Shown: positions 35,130 to 43,839, numbered from the stretch's first letter. The stretch is 64,000 nt of DNA from Streptomyces liliifuscus (GCF_016598615.1 NZ_CP066831.1:7192001-7256000); one strand, 5' to 3'. Numbers and translations: made by a program. The notes: generated by a model not told the origin, from the sequence alone.

Positions 35130-36035
35130 GTGTCCGTACGTGAATTGGTGGTCCTCGGCACCGCCAGCCAGGTGCCCACCCGGCACCGCAACCACAACGG
35201 CTATCTGCTGCGCTGGGACGGCGAGGGCATCCTCTTCGACCCCGGTGAGGGCACGCAGCGGCAGATGCTGCGCGCCGGGGCCGCCGCGCACGACCTCCAC
35301 CGGATCTGCGTCACGCACTTCCACGGCGACCACTCCCTCGGCCTCGCCGGAGTGATCCAGCGGATCAACCTCGACCGGGTGCCGCACGAGATCACCGCCC
35401 ACTTCCCGCGCTCCGGGCAGCGGTTCTACGACCGGCTGCGGTACTCGACCGCCTACCGCGAGACGGTCCCGCTCACCGAGGCGCCGGTCGACTCCGACGG
35501 CGTACTCGCGTCCACGGCGTCGTACGTGCTGGAGGCCCGCAAGCTCTCCCACCCCGTCGAGGCGTACGGCTACCGGCTCGTCGAACCCGACGGGCGGCGG
35601 ATGCTGCCCGAGCGGCTCGCCTCGTACGGGATCAAGGGGGCGGACGTCGGGCGGATCCAGCGGGAGGGCGCGCTGGGGGACGTGTCGCTCGACGACGTCA
35701 GCGAGGTGCGGCGCGGGCAGCGGTTCGCGTTCGTCATGGACACCCGGCTGTGCGACGGGGTGTACGCGCTCGCGGAGGGGTGCGACATGCTCGTCATCGA
35801 GTCGACGTTCCTCGACGGGGACATCCAACTCGCCGTCGACCACGGGCACCTGACGGCAGGTCAGGCAGCGGCGGTGGCCCGGGACGCGGGTGTACGGCAT
35901 CTCGTGCTCACGCACTTCAGCCAGCGGTACGACGATCCCGAGGAGTTCGAGCGGCAGGCACGGGCCGCCGGCTTCGAGGGGGAGCTGACGGTGGCGCACG
36001 ATCTGCTGCGGGTGCCGGTACCGAAGCGCAGATGA
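35130..36035 (+). CDS. rnz: Ribonuclease Z
   Basis: 301 residues. Zinc endonuclease of the metallo-beta-lactamase fold that trims tRNA 3' ends. Metal motif THFHGDHSLGLAG near residue 60, a flexible-arm region (PRSGQRFYDRLRYSTA), a second-metal His in EARKLSHPVEAYGYR, Asp in VMDTRLCD and the C-terminal LVLTHFSQRY. Start is GTG 35130. The stop overlaps the next gene's ATG (ATGA), indicating coupling. Confidence 0.94.
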   Translation: MSVRELVVLGTASQVPTRHRNHNGYLLRWDGEGILFDPGEGTQRQMLRAGAAAHDLHRICVTHFHGDHSLGLAGVIQRINLDRVPHEITAHFPRSGQRFYDRLRYSTAYRETVPLTEAPVDSDGVLASTASYVLEARKLSHPVEAYGYRLVEPDGRRMLPERLASYGIKGADVGRIQREGALGDVSLDDVSEVRRGQRFAFVMDTRLCDGVYALAEGCDMLVIESTFLDGDIQLAVDHGHLTAGQAAAVARDAGVRHLVLTHFSQRYDDPEEFERQARAAGFEGELTVAHDLLRVPVPKRR

Positions 36036-37048
36036 AACGGCCGTACGATGCCTTGATGCCCATCCCGAAAGCCGAACTGCACCTGCACATCGAAGGCACC
36101 CTGGAGCCCGAGCTGGCCTTTGCGCTTGCCGCTCGCAACGGTGTTCCGCTGCCCTACGCGGACACCGACGCACTGCGCGAGGCCTATCAGTTCTCGGATC
36201 TGCAGTCGTTCCTGAACCTGTACTACGAGCTCATGGCCGTGCTGCGGACCGAGGACGACTTCGCGGACCTCGCCGACGCGTATCTCGCGCGGGCCGCCGC
36301 GCAGGGGGTGCGGCACGCTGAGATCTTCTTCGATCCGCAGGCGCACATCTCCCGGGGCGTCGGGATCGGGACCGTGGTCGAGGGGCTCGGGCGGGCGCTC
36401 GACCGGAGCGAGGCCGTGCACGGGATCTCCACCCAGCTGATCATGTGCTTCCTGCGGGACGAGTCCGCCGAGTCCGCGATGGAGACCCTCCAGGCCGCGA
36501 AGCCGTACCTCGGCCGGATCGTCGGTGTCGGGCTCGACTCCGCGGAGGTCGGGCATCCGCCCGTGAAGTTCCGTGAGGTGTACGAGGCCGCTGCCGCGCT
36601 CGGGCTGCGGCGGGTCGCCCACGCGGGGGAGGAGGGGCCGCCCTCCTACATCACCGAGGCGCTCGACGTGCTCGGGGTCGAGCGGATCGATCACGGACTG
36701 CGGTGTGTGGAGGATCCTGAGCTGGTGGCGCGGCTGGTGCGGGATCAGGTGCCGTTGACGTTGTGTCCGCTGTCCAATGTCCGGCTGCGGACCGTCGACG
36801 TCCTGGAGGAGCATCCGTTGCCCGCGATGCTCGACGCGGGGCTGCTGTGCACGGTCAACTCCGATGATCCCGCGTACTTCGGTGGATACGTCGAGGACAA
36901 CTTCCTTGCCGTCCGCGAGGCGCTGGGCCTCTCTCCCGACCGGCTGCGCGACCTGGCTCGCAACTCCTTCCTCGCGTCGTTCCTCGACGATGACGAGGAG
37001 CGACGGGCCAGGTACCTCGCGGAGGTGGAGACGTACGAGTTCCCGTGA
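36032..37048 (+). CDS. Adenosine/adenine deaminase family enzyme (adenine-deaminase type)
   Basis: 338 residues from ATG 36032, overlapping the rnz stop; ATG 36056 is an alternative start. Zn amidohydrolase: metal ligands HLH in PKAELHLHIEGTLEPEL, His and catalytic Glu in VAHAGEEGP, His in IDHGLR and Asp pair in NSDDPAYFGG. The PKAELHLHIEGTLEPEL and HAGEEGP forms are those I associate with the fungal Aah1/PA0148 adenine deaminase subgroup rather than classical Add, so adenine to hypoxanthine is my preferred reaction. Role: purine salvage. A full palindromic element follows. Confidence 0.9.
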   Translation: MKRPYDALMPIPKAELHLHIEGTLEPELAFALAARNGVPLPYADTDALREAYQFSDLQSFLNLYYELMAVLRTEDDFADLADAYLARAAAQGVRHAEIFFDPQAHISRGVGIGTVVEGLGRALDRSEAVHGISTQLIMCFLRDESAESAMETLQAAKPYLGRIVGVGLDSAEVGHPPVKFREVYEAAAALGLRRVAHAGEEGPPSYITEALDVLGVERIDHGLRCVEDPELVARLVRDQVPLTLCPLSNVRLRTVDVLEEHPLPAMLDAGLLCTVNSDDPAYFGGYVEDNFLAVREALGLSPDRLRDLARNSFLASFLDDDEERRARYLAEVETYEFP

Positions 37049-37061
37049 CGGGAGCTTTTCC

Positions 37062-37267
37062 TCGCCCCCGCCGCCCCTGCCCATTCCCGTCCCCTGGGGC
37101 TCCGCCCCAGACCCCGTTCGGAGCGATTTCGGGTGCGGGTCGGTGGGGGCTTGTCGCGCAGTTCCCCGCGCCCCTGAAAGGGGCGCGGGGAACTGCGCAG
37201 TCTTTTGGGGGTTCGGGGGCGGAGCCCCTGAGTCAGGGACGGGAATGGGCAGGGGCGGCGGGGGCGA
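37062..37267. repeat. Complete palindromic element with compensated arm change (copy D)
   Basis: 206 bp, same architecture as the 23917 copy. Left arm reads CCCCTGCCCATTCCCGTCCC and right arm GGGACGGGAATGGGCAGGGG: an A-to-G change on the left is matched by T-to-C on the right, so pairing is kept. The inner stem is perfect, with loop GAAA. Located between the deaminase and PfkB-kinase genes. Confidence 0.9.
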
Positions 37268-37357
37268 AAACCGTTCCGGCACGGCGTGACACTCCGCGGG
37301 CGGTGGAGTGGTTGGTGCACACTGGCCTGAATCCGCACCACCTCATGGGAGCGCACC

Positions 37358-38470
37358 GTGACCGCGTCCAACGGAGAGGGACCGCACAGCCGGACCGCCC
37401 AGGTCGACCCCCTCGCAGGGCTGCGCGCCCACGACGACCCGCCCTGGGACGTCTACCTCACCGGCACAGTCTTCCTCGACATCATCTTCACCGGACTCGA
37501 CTCCGCCCCGGTCCGCGGCACCGAGTCCTGGGCGCGCGGGATGGGGTCCAGCCCTGGCGGGGTCGCCAACATGGCCACCGCGCTCGCCCGGCTCGGCCTG
37601 AAGACGTCCCTCGCCGCCGCCTTCGGCGACGACCACTACGGCGAGTACTGCTGGGACGCCCTGGAGCAGGGCGAACGCATCGACCTCTCCACGTCACGCA
37701 CGGTACCGGGCTGGCACTCCCCGGTGACCGTCTCTATGGCGTACGAGGGCGAGCGGACGATGGTCAGCCACGGACACGAGCCGCCCCCGGAGGAGCCCGC
37801 CCCGGACTGCCCGCCCCGCGCACGCGCGGCCGTCGCGTCGCTCACGCCGGGCATCCGCGCCCCTTGGATCGCCGGGGCGGCGGGCAAGGGGACGAGGATC
37901 TTCGCCGACGTCGGCTGGGACGACACGGGCCGCTGGGACCTTGCCGGGCTCCCGGACCTGGCGCACTGCGAGGCGTTCCTGCCGAACGCCCAGGAGGCCA
38001 TGCGGTACACGGGCGCCTCGTGTCCGCGCGCGGCCGCCCACGCGCTCACCGAGCACGTGCCGCTCGCCGTCGTCACTCTCGGTGCCGAGGGCGCGTACGC
38101 CGTGGACGGACGGACCGGCGAGACCGCCGAGGTTCCGGCCATCGAGGTCGAGGCCATGGATCCCACCGGCGCGGGGGACGTGTTCGTGGCCGGGTTCGTC
38201 ATGGGCACCCTGGCCGGATGGCCGCTGGCCGACCGGCTCGCCTTCGCGGGCCTCACCGCCGCCCTGTCGGTCCAGGAGTTCGGGGGGTCCCTGTCCGCCC
38301 CCGGCTGGTCGGAGATCGCCGGATGGTGGCGGCGTGTGCAGTCGTACGACCACCAGGATCCGGCGGCGCTCGGCCGGTACGCCTTCCTTGAGCCCCTCCT
38401 CCCGGAGCCGAGCCGGGCATGGCCCCTGCGGCGGGCGGTACCGACGATCGGGTTCGGCAGATCGGCGTGA
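37358..38470 (+). CDS. PfkB-family carbohydrate/nucleoside kinase
   Basis: 370 residues. Ribokinase-fold ATP-dependent kinase. Signature 1 GMGSSPGGVANMATALARLG near residue 65, signature 2 DPTGAGDVFVAGFVMG near 268 with catalytic Asp; VVTLGAEGAYAVDG precedes it. The GTG start at 37358 has a weak GGGAG upstream. Substrate not predictable; sugar or nucleoside are both possible. The TGA lies inside the first GTGAGG of the 22-bp-period array that fills the gap to phoH. Confidence 0.9.
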   Translation: MTASNGEGPHSRTAQVDPLAGLRAHDDPPWDVYLTGTVFLDIIFTGLDSAPVRGTESWARGMGSSPGGVANMATALARLGLKTSLAAAFGDDHYGEYCWDALEQGERIDLSTSRTVPGWHSPVTVSMAYEGERTMVSHGHEPPPEEPAPDCPPRARAAVASLTPGIRAPWIAGAAGKGTRIFADVGWDDTGRWDLAGLPDLAHCEAFLPNAQEAMRYTGASCPRAAAHALTEHVPLAVVTLGAEGAYAVDGRTGETAEVPAIEVEAMDPTGAGDVFVAGFVMGTLAGWPLADRLAFAGLTAALSVQEFGGSLSAPGWSEIAGWWRRVQSYDHQDPAALGRYAFLEPLLPEPSRAWPLRRAVPTIGFGRSA

Positions 38471-38617
38471 GGGCGCCGGCGGATCGGGGTGAGGCCGCAG
38501 GTGGATCCTCGTGAGGCCGCAGGTGGATCCGGGTGCGGTCGGGCGTGGATTCACGCGGGGTCACCGAAGGATTCGCCACGGGTCACCGGCGGATTCACGT
38601 GAGGCCACCGGTGCGGG
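38464..38617. repeat. Seven-unit 22-bp tandem repeat starting in the PfkB-kinase stop codon
   Basis: Exactly seven 22-bp units (154 bp). Box starts at 38467, 38489, 38511, 38533, 38555, 38577 and 38599 read GTGAGG, GTGAGG, GTGAGG, GTGCGG, GCGGGG, CACGGG and GTGAGG. Units 1-6 carry GGATC or GGATT at a constant offset of 14. The TGA stop 38468-38470 is part of unit 1. No gaps or spacers occur between units, so it is not a CRISPR. Confidence 0.85.
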
Positions 38618-38729
38618 CGAAAAGTCCTACGGCGTTGTCGGTGCCCCGTCGTACTCTTGGAAGCACAAGGCTGCCGTACCGGCAAGCGTGCCTCACCGAG
38701 GAGGATGAGCAGGCCTACAGAGCCGGCCC

Positions 38730-39788
38730 ATGACGCAGACACCCACAGCTCACACCCCCGCGCAGGGGCAGTCACGAGCGCAGTTCACCGTCCCGGCCAA
38801 ACACCCCATGGTGACCGTGCTGGGGTCTGGAGACGCCCTTCTGCGCGTGATCGAGAAGGCCTTCCCGGCGGCCGACATCCATGTCCGGGGCAATGAGATC
38901 AGCGCCGTCGGCGATGCCCGTGAAGTGGCCCTCGTCCAGCGCCTGTTCGACGAGATGATGCTGGTGCTCCGCACCGGACAGCCGATGACGGAGGACGCAG
39001 TGGAACGCTCGATCGCCATGCTGAGGGCGAGCGAGAACGGGGAGGGCGACGGCCAGGAGACCCCGGCCGAAGTGCTCACACAGAACATCCTGTCCTCGCG
39101 CGGCCGCACCATCCGCCCCAAGACGCTCAACCAGAAGCGTTACGTCGACGCCATCGACAAGCACACCATCGTCTTCGGCATCGGCCCCGCCGGTACGGGC
39201 AAGACCTACCTCGCCATGGCCAAGGCCGTGCAGGCGCTCCAGGCCAAGCAGGTCAGCCGGATCATCCTGACCCGCCCCGCGGTGGAGGCGGGAGAGCGGC
39301 TGGGATTCCTGCCCGGCACGCTCTACGAGAAGATCGACCCCTACCTGCGCCCGCTGTACGACGCGCTGCACGACATGCTCGACCCGGACTCGATCCCGCG
39401 GCTGATGGCGGCCGGGACCATCGAGGTGGCCCCGCTCGCCTACATGCGTGGTCGTACGCTCAACGACGCCTTCATCATTCTGGACGAGGCCCAGAACACG
39501 AGCTCCGAACAGATGAAGATGTTCCTCACCCGCCTCGGCTTCGAGTCGAAGATCGTGATCACGGGTGACGTCACCCAGGTCGACCTGCCGAGCGGCACGA
39601 AGTCGGGTCTGCGTCAGGTCCAGGACATCCTGGAGGGCCTCGACGACGTCCACTTCTCCCGCCTCACGTCCCACGACGTCGTCCGGCACAAGCTGGTCGG
39701 CCGTATCGTCGACGCGTACGAGAAGTACGACAGCCAGAACGGTACGGAGAACGGCACCCACAAGGGCGCCCGTAACAAGCGGAAGTAG
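38730..39788 (+). CDS. phoH: PhoH family ATPase / RNA helicase-like protein
   Basis: 352 residues. Walker A in FGIGPAGTGKTYLAMA, Walker B in FIILDEAQNTSSEQMKMFLTRLG, sensor in KIVITGDVTQVDLPSG. The N-terminal about 110 residues are a KH-like domain (VTVLGSGDALLRVIEKAFPAADI). PhoH-like ATPases are linked to RNA handling and lie next to ybeY in many bacteria. The C-terminal tail is Asn/Lys-rich (NGTENGTHKGARNKRK). ybeY starts 12 nt later. Confidence 0.94.
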   Translation: MTQTPTAHTPAQGQSRAQFTVPAKHPMVTVLGSGDALLRVIEKAFPAADIHVRGNEISAVGDAREVALVQRLFDEMMLVLRTGQPMTEDAVERSIAMLRASENGEGDGQETPAEVLTQNILSSRGRTIRPKTLNQKRYVDAIDKHTIVFGIGPAGTGKTYLAMAKAVQALQAKQVSRIILTRPAVEAGERLGFLPGTLYEKIDPYLRPLYDALHDMLDPDSIPRLMAAGTIEVAPLAYMRGRTLNDAFIILDEAQNTSSEQMKMFLTRLGFESKIVITGDVTQVDLPSGTKSGLRQVQDILEGLDDVHFSRLTSHDVVRHKLVGRIVDAYEKYDSQNGTENGTHKGARNKRK

Positions 39789-39800
39789 ACCAGCGCGACC

Positions 39801-40301
39801 ATGTCGATCGACGTCAACAACGAGTCCGGAACCGAGGTCGACGAGCAGGCGATCCTCGACATCGCCCGCTATGCCCTCGCCCGGATGCGGATCCACCCGC
39901 TCTCCGAGCTCTCGGTGATCGTCGTGGACGCCGACGCCATGGAGCAGTTGCACATCCAGTGGATGGACCTGCCGGGTCCGACCGATGTCATGTCGTTCCC
40001 GATGGACGAGCTGCGGCCGCCGTCGAAGGACGACGACGAGCAGCCGCCCCAGGGGCTGCTCGGTGACATCGTGCTCTGCCCCGAGGTCGCCGAGCGGCAG
40101 GGCAAGGAAGCCGACACACAGCACTCCATGGACGAGGAGCTCCAGCTCCTCACCGTCCATGGAGTGCTGCATCTGCTCGGCTACGACCACGAGGAGCCGG
40201 ACGAGAAGGCCGAGATGTTCGGCCTCCAGGCGGCCATCGTGGACGGCTGGCGTGCGGAGAAGGGCCTGACCGGCCCGTCCCCGGCCCCGACCGTCTCATG
40301 A
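39801..40301 (+). CDS. ybeY: Endoribonuclease YbeY (rRNA maturation factor)
   Basis: 166 residues. Zinc single-strand RNase for 16S rRNA 3' maturation and ribosome quality control. Metal motif H-x3-H-x5-H in VHGVLHLLGYDHEEPDE; TDVMSFPMDE is the second conserved segment. The Asp/Glu-rich insertion KDDDEQPPQ is a common actinobacterial feature. The stop overlaps the ATG of the CNNM/CorC gene, so phoH-ybeY-corC-mmcQ is one tightly coupled unit. Confidence 0.96.
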   Translation: MSIDVNNESGTEVDEQAILDIARYALARMRIHPLSELSVIVVDADAMEQLHIQWMDLPGPTDVMSFPMDELRPPSKDDDEQPPQGLLGDIVLCPEVAERQGKEADTQHSMDEELQLLTVHGVLHLLGYDHEEPDEKAEMFGLQAAIVDGWRAEKGLTGPSPAPTVS

Positions 40302-41602
40302 GCCCGCAACTCGTCGTGGGCGCCATCGCCCTGGTCGTGGTCGCCTGGCTCGCCGCCTGCGCGGAGGCCGGTCTCGCCCGCGTCTCCAGCTTCCGCGCCG
40401 AGGAGGCCGTCAGGTCCGGCCGCCGCGGCAGCGCCAAGCTCGCCCAGGTCGCCGCCGACCCGACCCGCTATCTGAACGTGGCGCTGCTGGTGCGCGTCGC
40501 CTGCGAGATGGCGTCCGCCGCGCTCGTCACGTACGCCTGTCTGCAGGAGTTCGCCGAGACCTGGGAGGCGCTGGCCGTCGCCATCGGCGTGATGGTCCTC
40601 GTCTCGTACGTGGCGGTCGGCGTCTCCCCGCGCACCATCGGCCGTCAGCACCCGCTGAACACGGCCACGGCGGCCGCGTACGTACTGCTTCCGCTCGCCA
40701 GGATCATGGGCCCGATCCCGCCGCTCCTGATCCTCATCGGCAACGCGCTCACACCCGGCAAGGGCTTCCGGCGCGGTCCGTTCGCCTCCGAGGCCGAGCT
40801 GCGCGCGATGGTCGACCTCGCGGAGAAGGAGTCGCTCATCGAGGACGAGGAGCGCCGCATGGTGCACTCCGTCTTCGAGCTGGGCGACACGCTCGTACGG
40901 GAGGTCATGGTCCCGCGCACGGACCTGGTGGTCATCGAGCGCTACAAGACGATCCGGCAGGCGCTGACGCTGGCCCTGCGGTCCGGTTTCTCCCGCGTCC
41001 CCGTCACGGGGGAGAGCGAGGACGACATCGTGGGGATCGTGTATCTGAAGGACCTGGCCAGAAAGACGCACATCAGCCGGGACGCGGAGAGCGAGCTCGT
41101 GTCGACGGCGATGCGGCCGGCGGCCTTCGTCCCGGACACGAAGAACGCCGGCGATCTGCTGCGCGAGATGCAGCAGGACCGCAACCACGTCGCCGTCGTC
41201 ATCGACGAGTACGGCGGCACGGCAGGCATCGTCACCATCGAGGACATCCTCGAGGAGATCGTCGGCGAGATCACCGACGAGTACGACCGTGAGCTGCCGC
41301 CCGTGGAGGACCTCGGCGACGACCGCTACCGCGTGACCGCACGGCTGGACATCGGAGACCTCGGCGAGCTGTACGGCTTCGAGGCGTACGACGACGAGGA
41401 CGTCGAGACGGTGGGCGGCCTCCTCGCGAAGGCGCTCGGACGTGTGCCCATCGCCGCCGCCTCGTCGGTGGTCGAACTGCCCGACGGACGCGAGCTGCGG
41501 CTGACGGCGGAGGCCTCGGCCGGCCGCCGCAACAAGATCGTCACGGTGCTGGTCGAGCCCGTCGGCCCGGCCGGCTCCCCCGAGGAGGAGAAGCCGGAGT
41601 GA
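40298..41602 (+). CDS. CNNM/CorC-type transporter (hemolysin family, CBS domains)
   Basis: 434 residues. N-terminal CNNM (DUF21) membrane domain with helices at about 2-22, 62-82, 85-110 and 125-148. Two CBS domains follow at about 195-320 (REVMVPRTDLVVIERYKTIRQ, FSRVPVTGESEDDIVGIVYLKDL). Next is VVIDEYGGTAGIVTIEDILEEIVGEI and the CorC_HlyC domain. The family is linked to Mg2+ or other divalent-ion export. The start overlaps ybeY by 4 nt. Order phoH-ybeY-corC-era is typical, but here about 9.5 kb of other genes separates it from era. Confidence 0.93.
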   Translation: MSPQLVVGAIALVVVAWLAACAEAGLARVSSFRAEEAVRSGRRGSAKLAQVAADPTRYLNVALLVRVACEMASAALVTYACLQEFAETWEALAVAIGVMVLVSYVAVGVSPRTIGRQHPLNTATAAAYVLLPLARIMGPIPPLLILIGNALTPGKGFRRGPFASEAELRAMVDLAEKESLIEDEERRMVHSVFELGDTLVREVMVPRTDLVVIERYKTIRQALTLALRSGFSRVPVTGESEDDIVGIVYLKDLARKTHISRDAESELVSTAMRPAAFVPDTKNAGDLLREMQQDRNHVAVVIDEYGGTAGIVTIEDILEEIVGEITDEYDRELPPVEDLGDDRYRVTARLDIGDLGELYGFEAYDDEDVETVGGLLAKALGRVPIAAASSVVELPDGRELRLTAEASAGRRNKIVTVLVEPVGPAGSPEEEKPE

Positions 41603-41958
41603 CCCCGCAGGAGCTGCGCACGTTCTGCCTGTCCTTCAACGCGACCGTCGAGGACTTCCCCTTCTCTCCGGAGATCTCGGTCTTCAAGGTGCTGGGCAAG
41701 CTGTTCGCCCTGACGAGTCTGGACGCCCGTCCGCTCACGGTGAATCTGAAGTGCGACCCCGATGACGCGGTGCGCCTGCGCGCCGAGTACGAGGGCCTGA
41801 TCATCCCGGGCTACCACATGAACAAACGCCACTGGAACACGGTGACGGCCGACGGGGACCTCCCCGACCGGCTGGTCAGGGAACTCGTCGAGGACTCGTA
41901 CGACCTCGTGGTGGCGGGACTGCCCCGGTCGGAACGGCTGCGGCTGGACCGGAGCTGA
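41599..41958 (+). CDS. MmcQ/YjbR family protein
   Basis: 119 residues, start GTG overlapping the corC stop (GTGA). The family has a CyaY-like fold and is sometimes called DNA-binding, without firm function. Matching segments are ELRTFCLSFNATVEDFPFSPEISVFKVLGKLFAL, NLKCDPDDAVRLRAEYEGLIPGYH-like sequence and HMNKRHWNTV. Last gene of the phoH operon. Confidence 0.88.
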   Translation: MTPQELRTFCLSFNATVEDFPFSPEISVFKVLGKLFALTSLDARPLTVNLKCDPDDAVRLRAEYEGLIIPGYHMNKRHWNTVTADGDLPDRLVRELVEDSYDLVVAGLPRSERLRLDRS

Positions 41959-42124
41959 AGGAGCGCACGGCGGCCGTGCCTGCTTCAGGAAGCTGTTCCT
42001 GCGGGCTCGCCATCGCGTGGGCGGGGCGGCAGAATGGGGGGACCGGTGGAAGCGAGACGGCTCCACTCCGGGCACCGGCCAAGGAGACTCGGAGTGGAAC
42101 ACTTGTATTGGCGTCCACCTCACC

Positions 42125-42151
42125 TGGCCCCGGCCCCTCTGGTCGGGGCCA
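42125..42151. terminator. Hairpin between mmcQ-type gene and small membrane-protein gene
   Basis: TGGCCCCG / CGGGGCCA stem lying just beyond the stop of the minus-strand 42-residue gene and 167 nt after the MmcQ-type stop. Could end both convergent transcripts. No T tract. Confidence 0.5.
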
Positions 42152-42159
42152 CGTGTGTG

Positions 42160-42288
42160 TCACACGTGGAGGATCCAGTCGTCGATGATCTCGTAGATCA
42201 CGGCGATGAGGCTGGCCCAGGGGGCGGCGATGACCGCCCATTCGGCCCACGTGCGGATGTTGCGACGCCCGTCCGGCTCTTCGGCCAT
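42160..42288 (-). CDS. 42-residue predicted single-pass membrane protein
   Basis: Translation: MAEEPDGRRNIRTWAEWAVI, then AAPWASLIAVIYEIIDDWIL, then HV. The first 17 residues are charged and the next about 22 form one hydrophobic helix ending in an Asp-Asp-Trp cap. GGAG lies 9 nt upstream of the ATG (AAGGAGAAC). A hairpin follows the stop. It is too short for ordinary gene finders, but has a ribosome site, membrane helix and terminator. Function unknown; a small regulator of a membrane protein or a stress peptide are options. Confidence 0.65.
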   Translation of the reverse strand: MAEEPDGRRNIRTWAEWAVIAAPWASLIAVIYEIIDDWILHV

Positions 42289-42758
42289 GGGGCTGTTCTC
42301 CTTCCTCGGTCCCGGCTCCACGTGATGCCGTGGATACCGCGGTGAGCCACGAACGGGTGGTTCCGAGGCGGTGAAGGAGAGGGCACCCGATGGGGTGAGC
42401 CGACCTCTGCGATCGCTTGGCGATCAACCTCCCTGTGCTGCTTGGCAGTTGGGTACAGCACTGCTTTGAGCCAGCCTAGCCTGCAGGTCCTTTTCTGGGT
42501 AGTACTGTCGGCGAGTTGGCGGATGTCATGAAGAATTTCGGTTGCTCCGTTGAGACGTCTCACTGTCAGCCGCATCGCTAGGAGCGAGGTAGCGTTCGGC
42601 AAACTGCCGGAGGGAGCGCTGCTGATTGTCGACCCAATGTGCGCCATTCGAGGTTCCCCTCGGCTGCCCAGTAAACTGTCAGCCAGGAAGGACTCGATGA
42701 GTGAGATGCTAGTCTGCTATGTTGCAACTCGCATGGTCTGTTTGGGGGTGGAGCCATC
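42289..42758. other. 470-bp non-coding gap of lower GC upstream of the HTH regulator
   Basis: GC content is visibly lower than in flanking genes. It holds an imperfect dyad GTGCTG ... CAGCAC at 42435-42461 and AT-rich patches near 42700-42725. Minus-strand open frames exist here, but with poor codon bias. Probably a promoter region or the scar of a transferred segment. I see no supported gene. Confidence 0.5.
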
Positions 42759-43658
42759 GTGAGCGCGCCAAGTGCGGCACTACAGCGGCTACGGCTGCGT
42801 ACGGAGCTCCGCAGGGCACGTGTCGCCGCCGATCTCACACAGCGCCAGGTCGCGGCGAAGATGGAGTGGAGCCCCTCCAAGCTGATCCGTATCGAGGCGG
42901 GCGAGGTCGGCATCTCCGTCAACGACCTGCGCCCTCTTCTCGCCGCGTACGGGATCGGTGACCGGCGCAAGATCGATGCCCTGCTCGATCTGGCCCGGGG
43001 CAGCCGGAAGATGCCCTTCACGGAGTTCCGGGACGTGTACGGCAAGGAGTTCCTCCAGTTCCTCGCCCTGGAGTCGGCGGCGTCGATCATCCGGCACTAC
43101 GGCTCGCTGGTGATCCCGGGCCTCCTCCAGACCGAGGAGTATGCGCGGGCCGTCATGACGGCCTACGACAAGGGGGTCTCCGACGAGGCGCTGGACCGTG
43201 CCGTCGAGGCGCGGCTCACCCGTCAGGAGGTGCTGTCCGCCGAAGGCGGGCGCCAACTGTTCTTCATCCTCGACGAGTCGGTCGTGCGCAGGCGCGTCGG
43301 CGGGCGTGGGGTGATGCGGGCCCAGCTGGAGCGGCTTGCCGAGCTGGGAGCCGAACCGCACATCACCATCCAGGTCCTGCCGTTCAGTATCGGCACCCAT
43401 CCGGCCATGCAGGGGCCCTTCACGCTCTTCGAGTTCGAGGCCGAGGAGATGCCGGACTCGCTGTATCTGGAAGACCCTCGCGGCGGCACCTACGCCGGCA
43501 ACTCGGCCGAGGAGACGGGGCGTTATCTGGAGACGTTCTGGGAGCTGGAAGACCTGGCCATCAAGGACGAGGCCGGCGTCGTGCTGCCCAGGCTCGCGGC
43601 CAGGATGGGTGAGGGATCCGACGACCTGGAGACGCTTCTGGAGAACGAAGCGGAGTAG
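42759..43658 (+). CDS. XRE-family HTH regulator with DUF5753 (WhiJ-like)
   Basis: 299 residues. N-terminal HTH_31-type helix-turn-helix at about 10-70 (LRTELRRARVAADLTQRQVAAKMEWSPSKLIRIEAG). The C-terminal DUF5753 domain runs from about 85 to 275 (YGSLVIPGLLQTEEYARAVM, LTRQEVLSAEGGRQLFFILDESVVRRRVGG, ITIQVLPFSIGTHPAMQGPFTLFEF). The GTG start has GGAG 7 nt upstream. This class is expanded in Streptomyces, where WhiJ-type members with small DUF397 partners affect development. A DUF397 gene follows 181 nt downstream, completing the usual pair. Confidence 0.93.
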   Translation: MSAPSAALQRLRLRTELRRARVAADLTQRQVAAKMEWSPSKLIRIEAGEVGISVNDLRPLLAAYGIGDRRKIDALLDLARGSRKMPFTEFRDVYGKEFLQFLALESAASIIRHYGSLVIPGLLQTEEYARAVMTAYDKGVSDEALDRAVEARLTRQEVLSAEGGRQLFFILDESVVRRRVGGRGVMRAQLERLAELGAEPHITIQVLPFSIGTHPAMQGPFTLFEFEAEEMPDSLYLEDPRGGTYAGNSAEETGRYLETFWELEDLAIKDEAGVVLPRLAARMGEGSDDLETLLENEAE

Positions 43659-43839
43659 CGGGAGCCTTCCCGCCCTACGGACTGCGTCAACTCGCGTTGG
43701 TGTGCGGGATGTTGGCGGGTTTCAGCTCTCCATGTCCGGATGACCCCGCACTATCCTGAAAGAGGTGCTGCCTGCCCGCGCGCCAGCGGTACGAGGGGAA
43801 GCCGCGGTGGGGCCTTTGCACCCGGGCTGGAGGAGAAGC

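Noticed and set aside
38464..38617. CRISPR array
   Set aside because: The repeat units are contiguous with no unique spacers, and no cas genes are present.
42198..42647. 149-codon minus-strand frame in the low-GC gap
   Set aside because: Codon bias is poor and the second half is antisense-like Arg/Pro-rich sequence. It also overlaps the better supported 42-residue gene in another frame.
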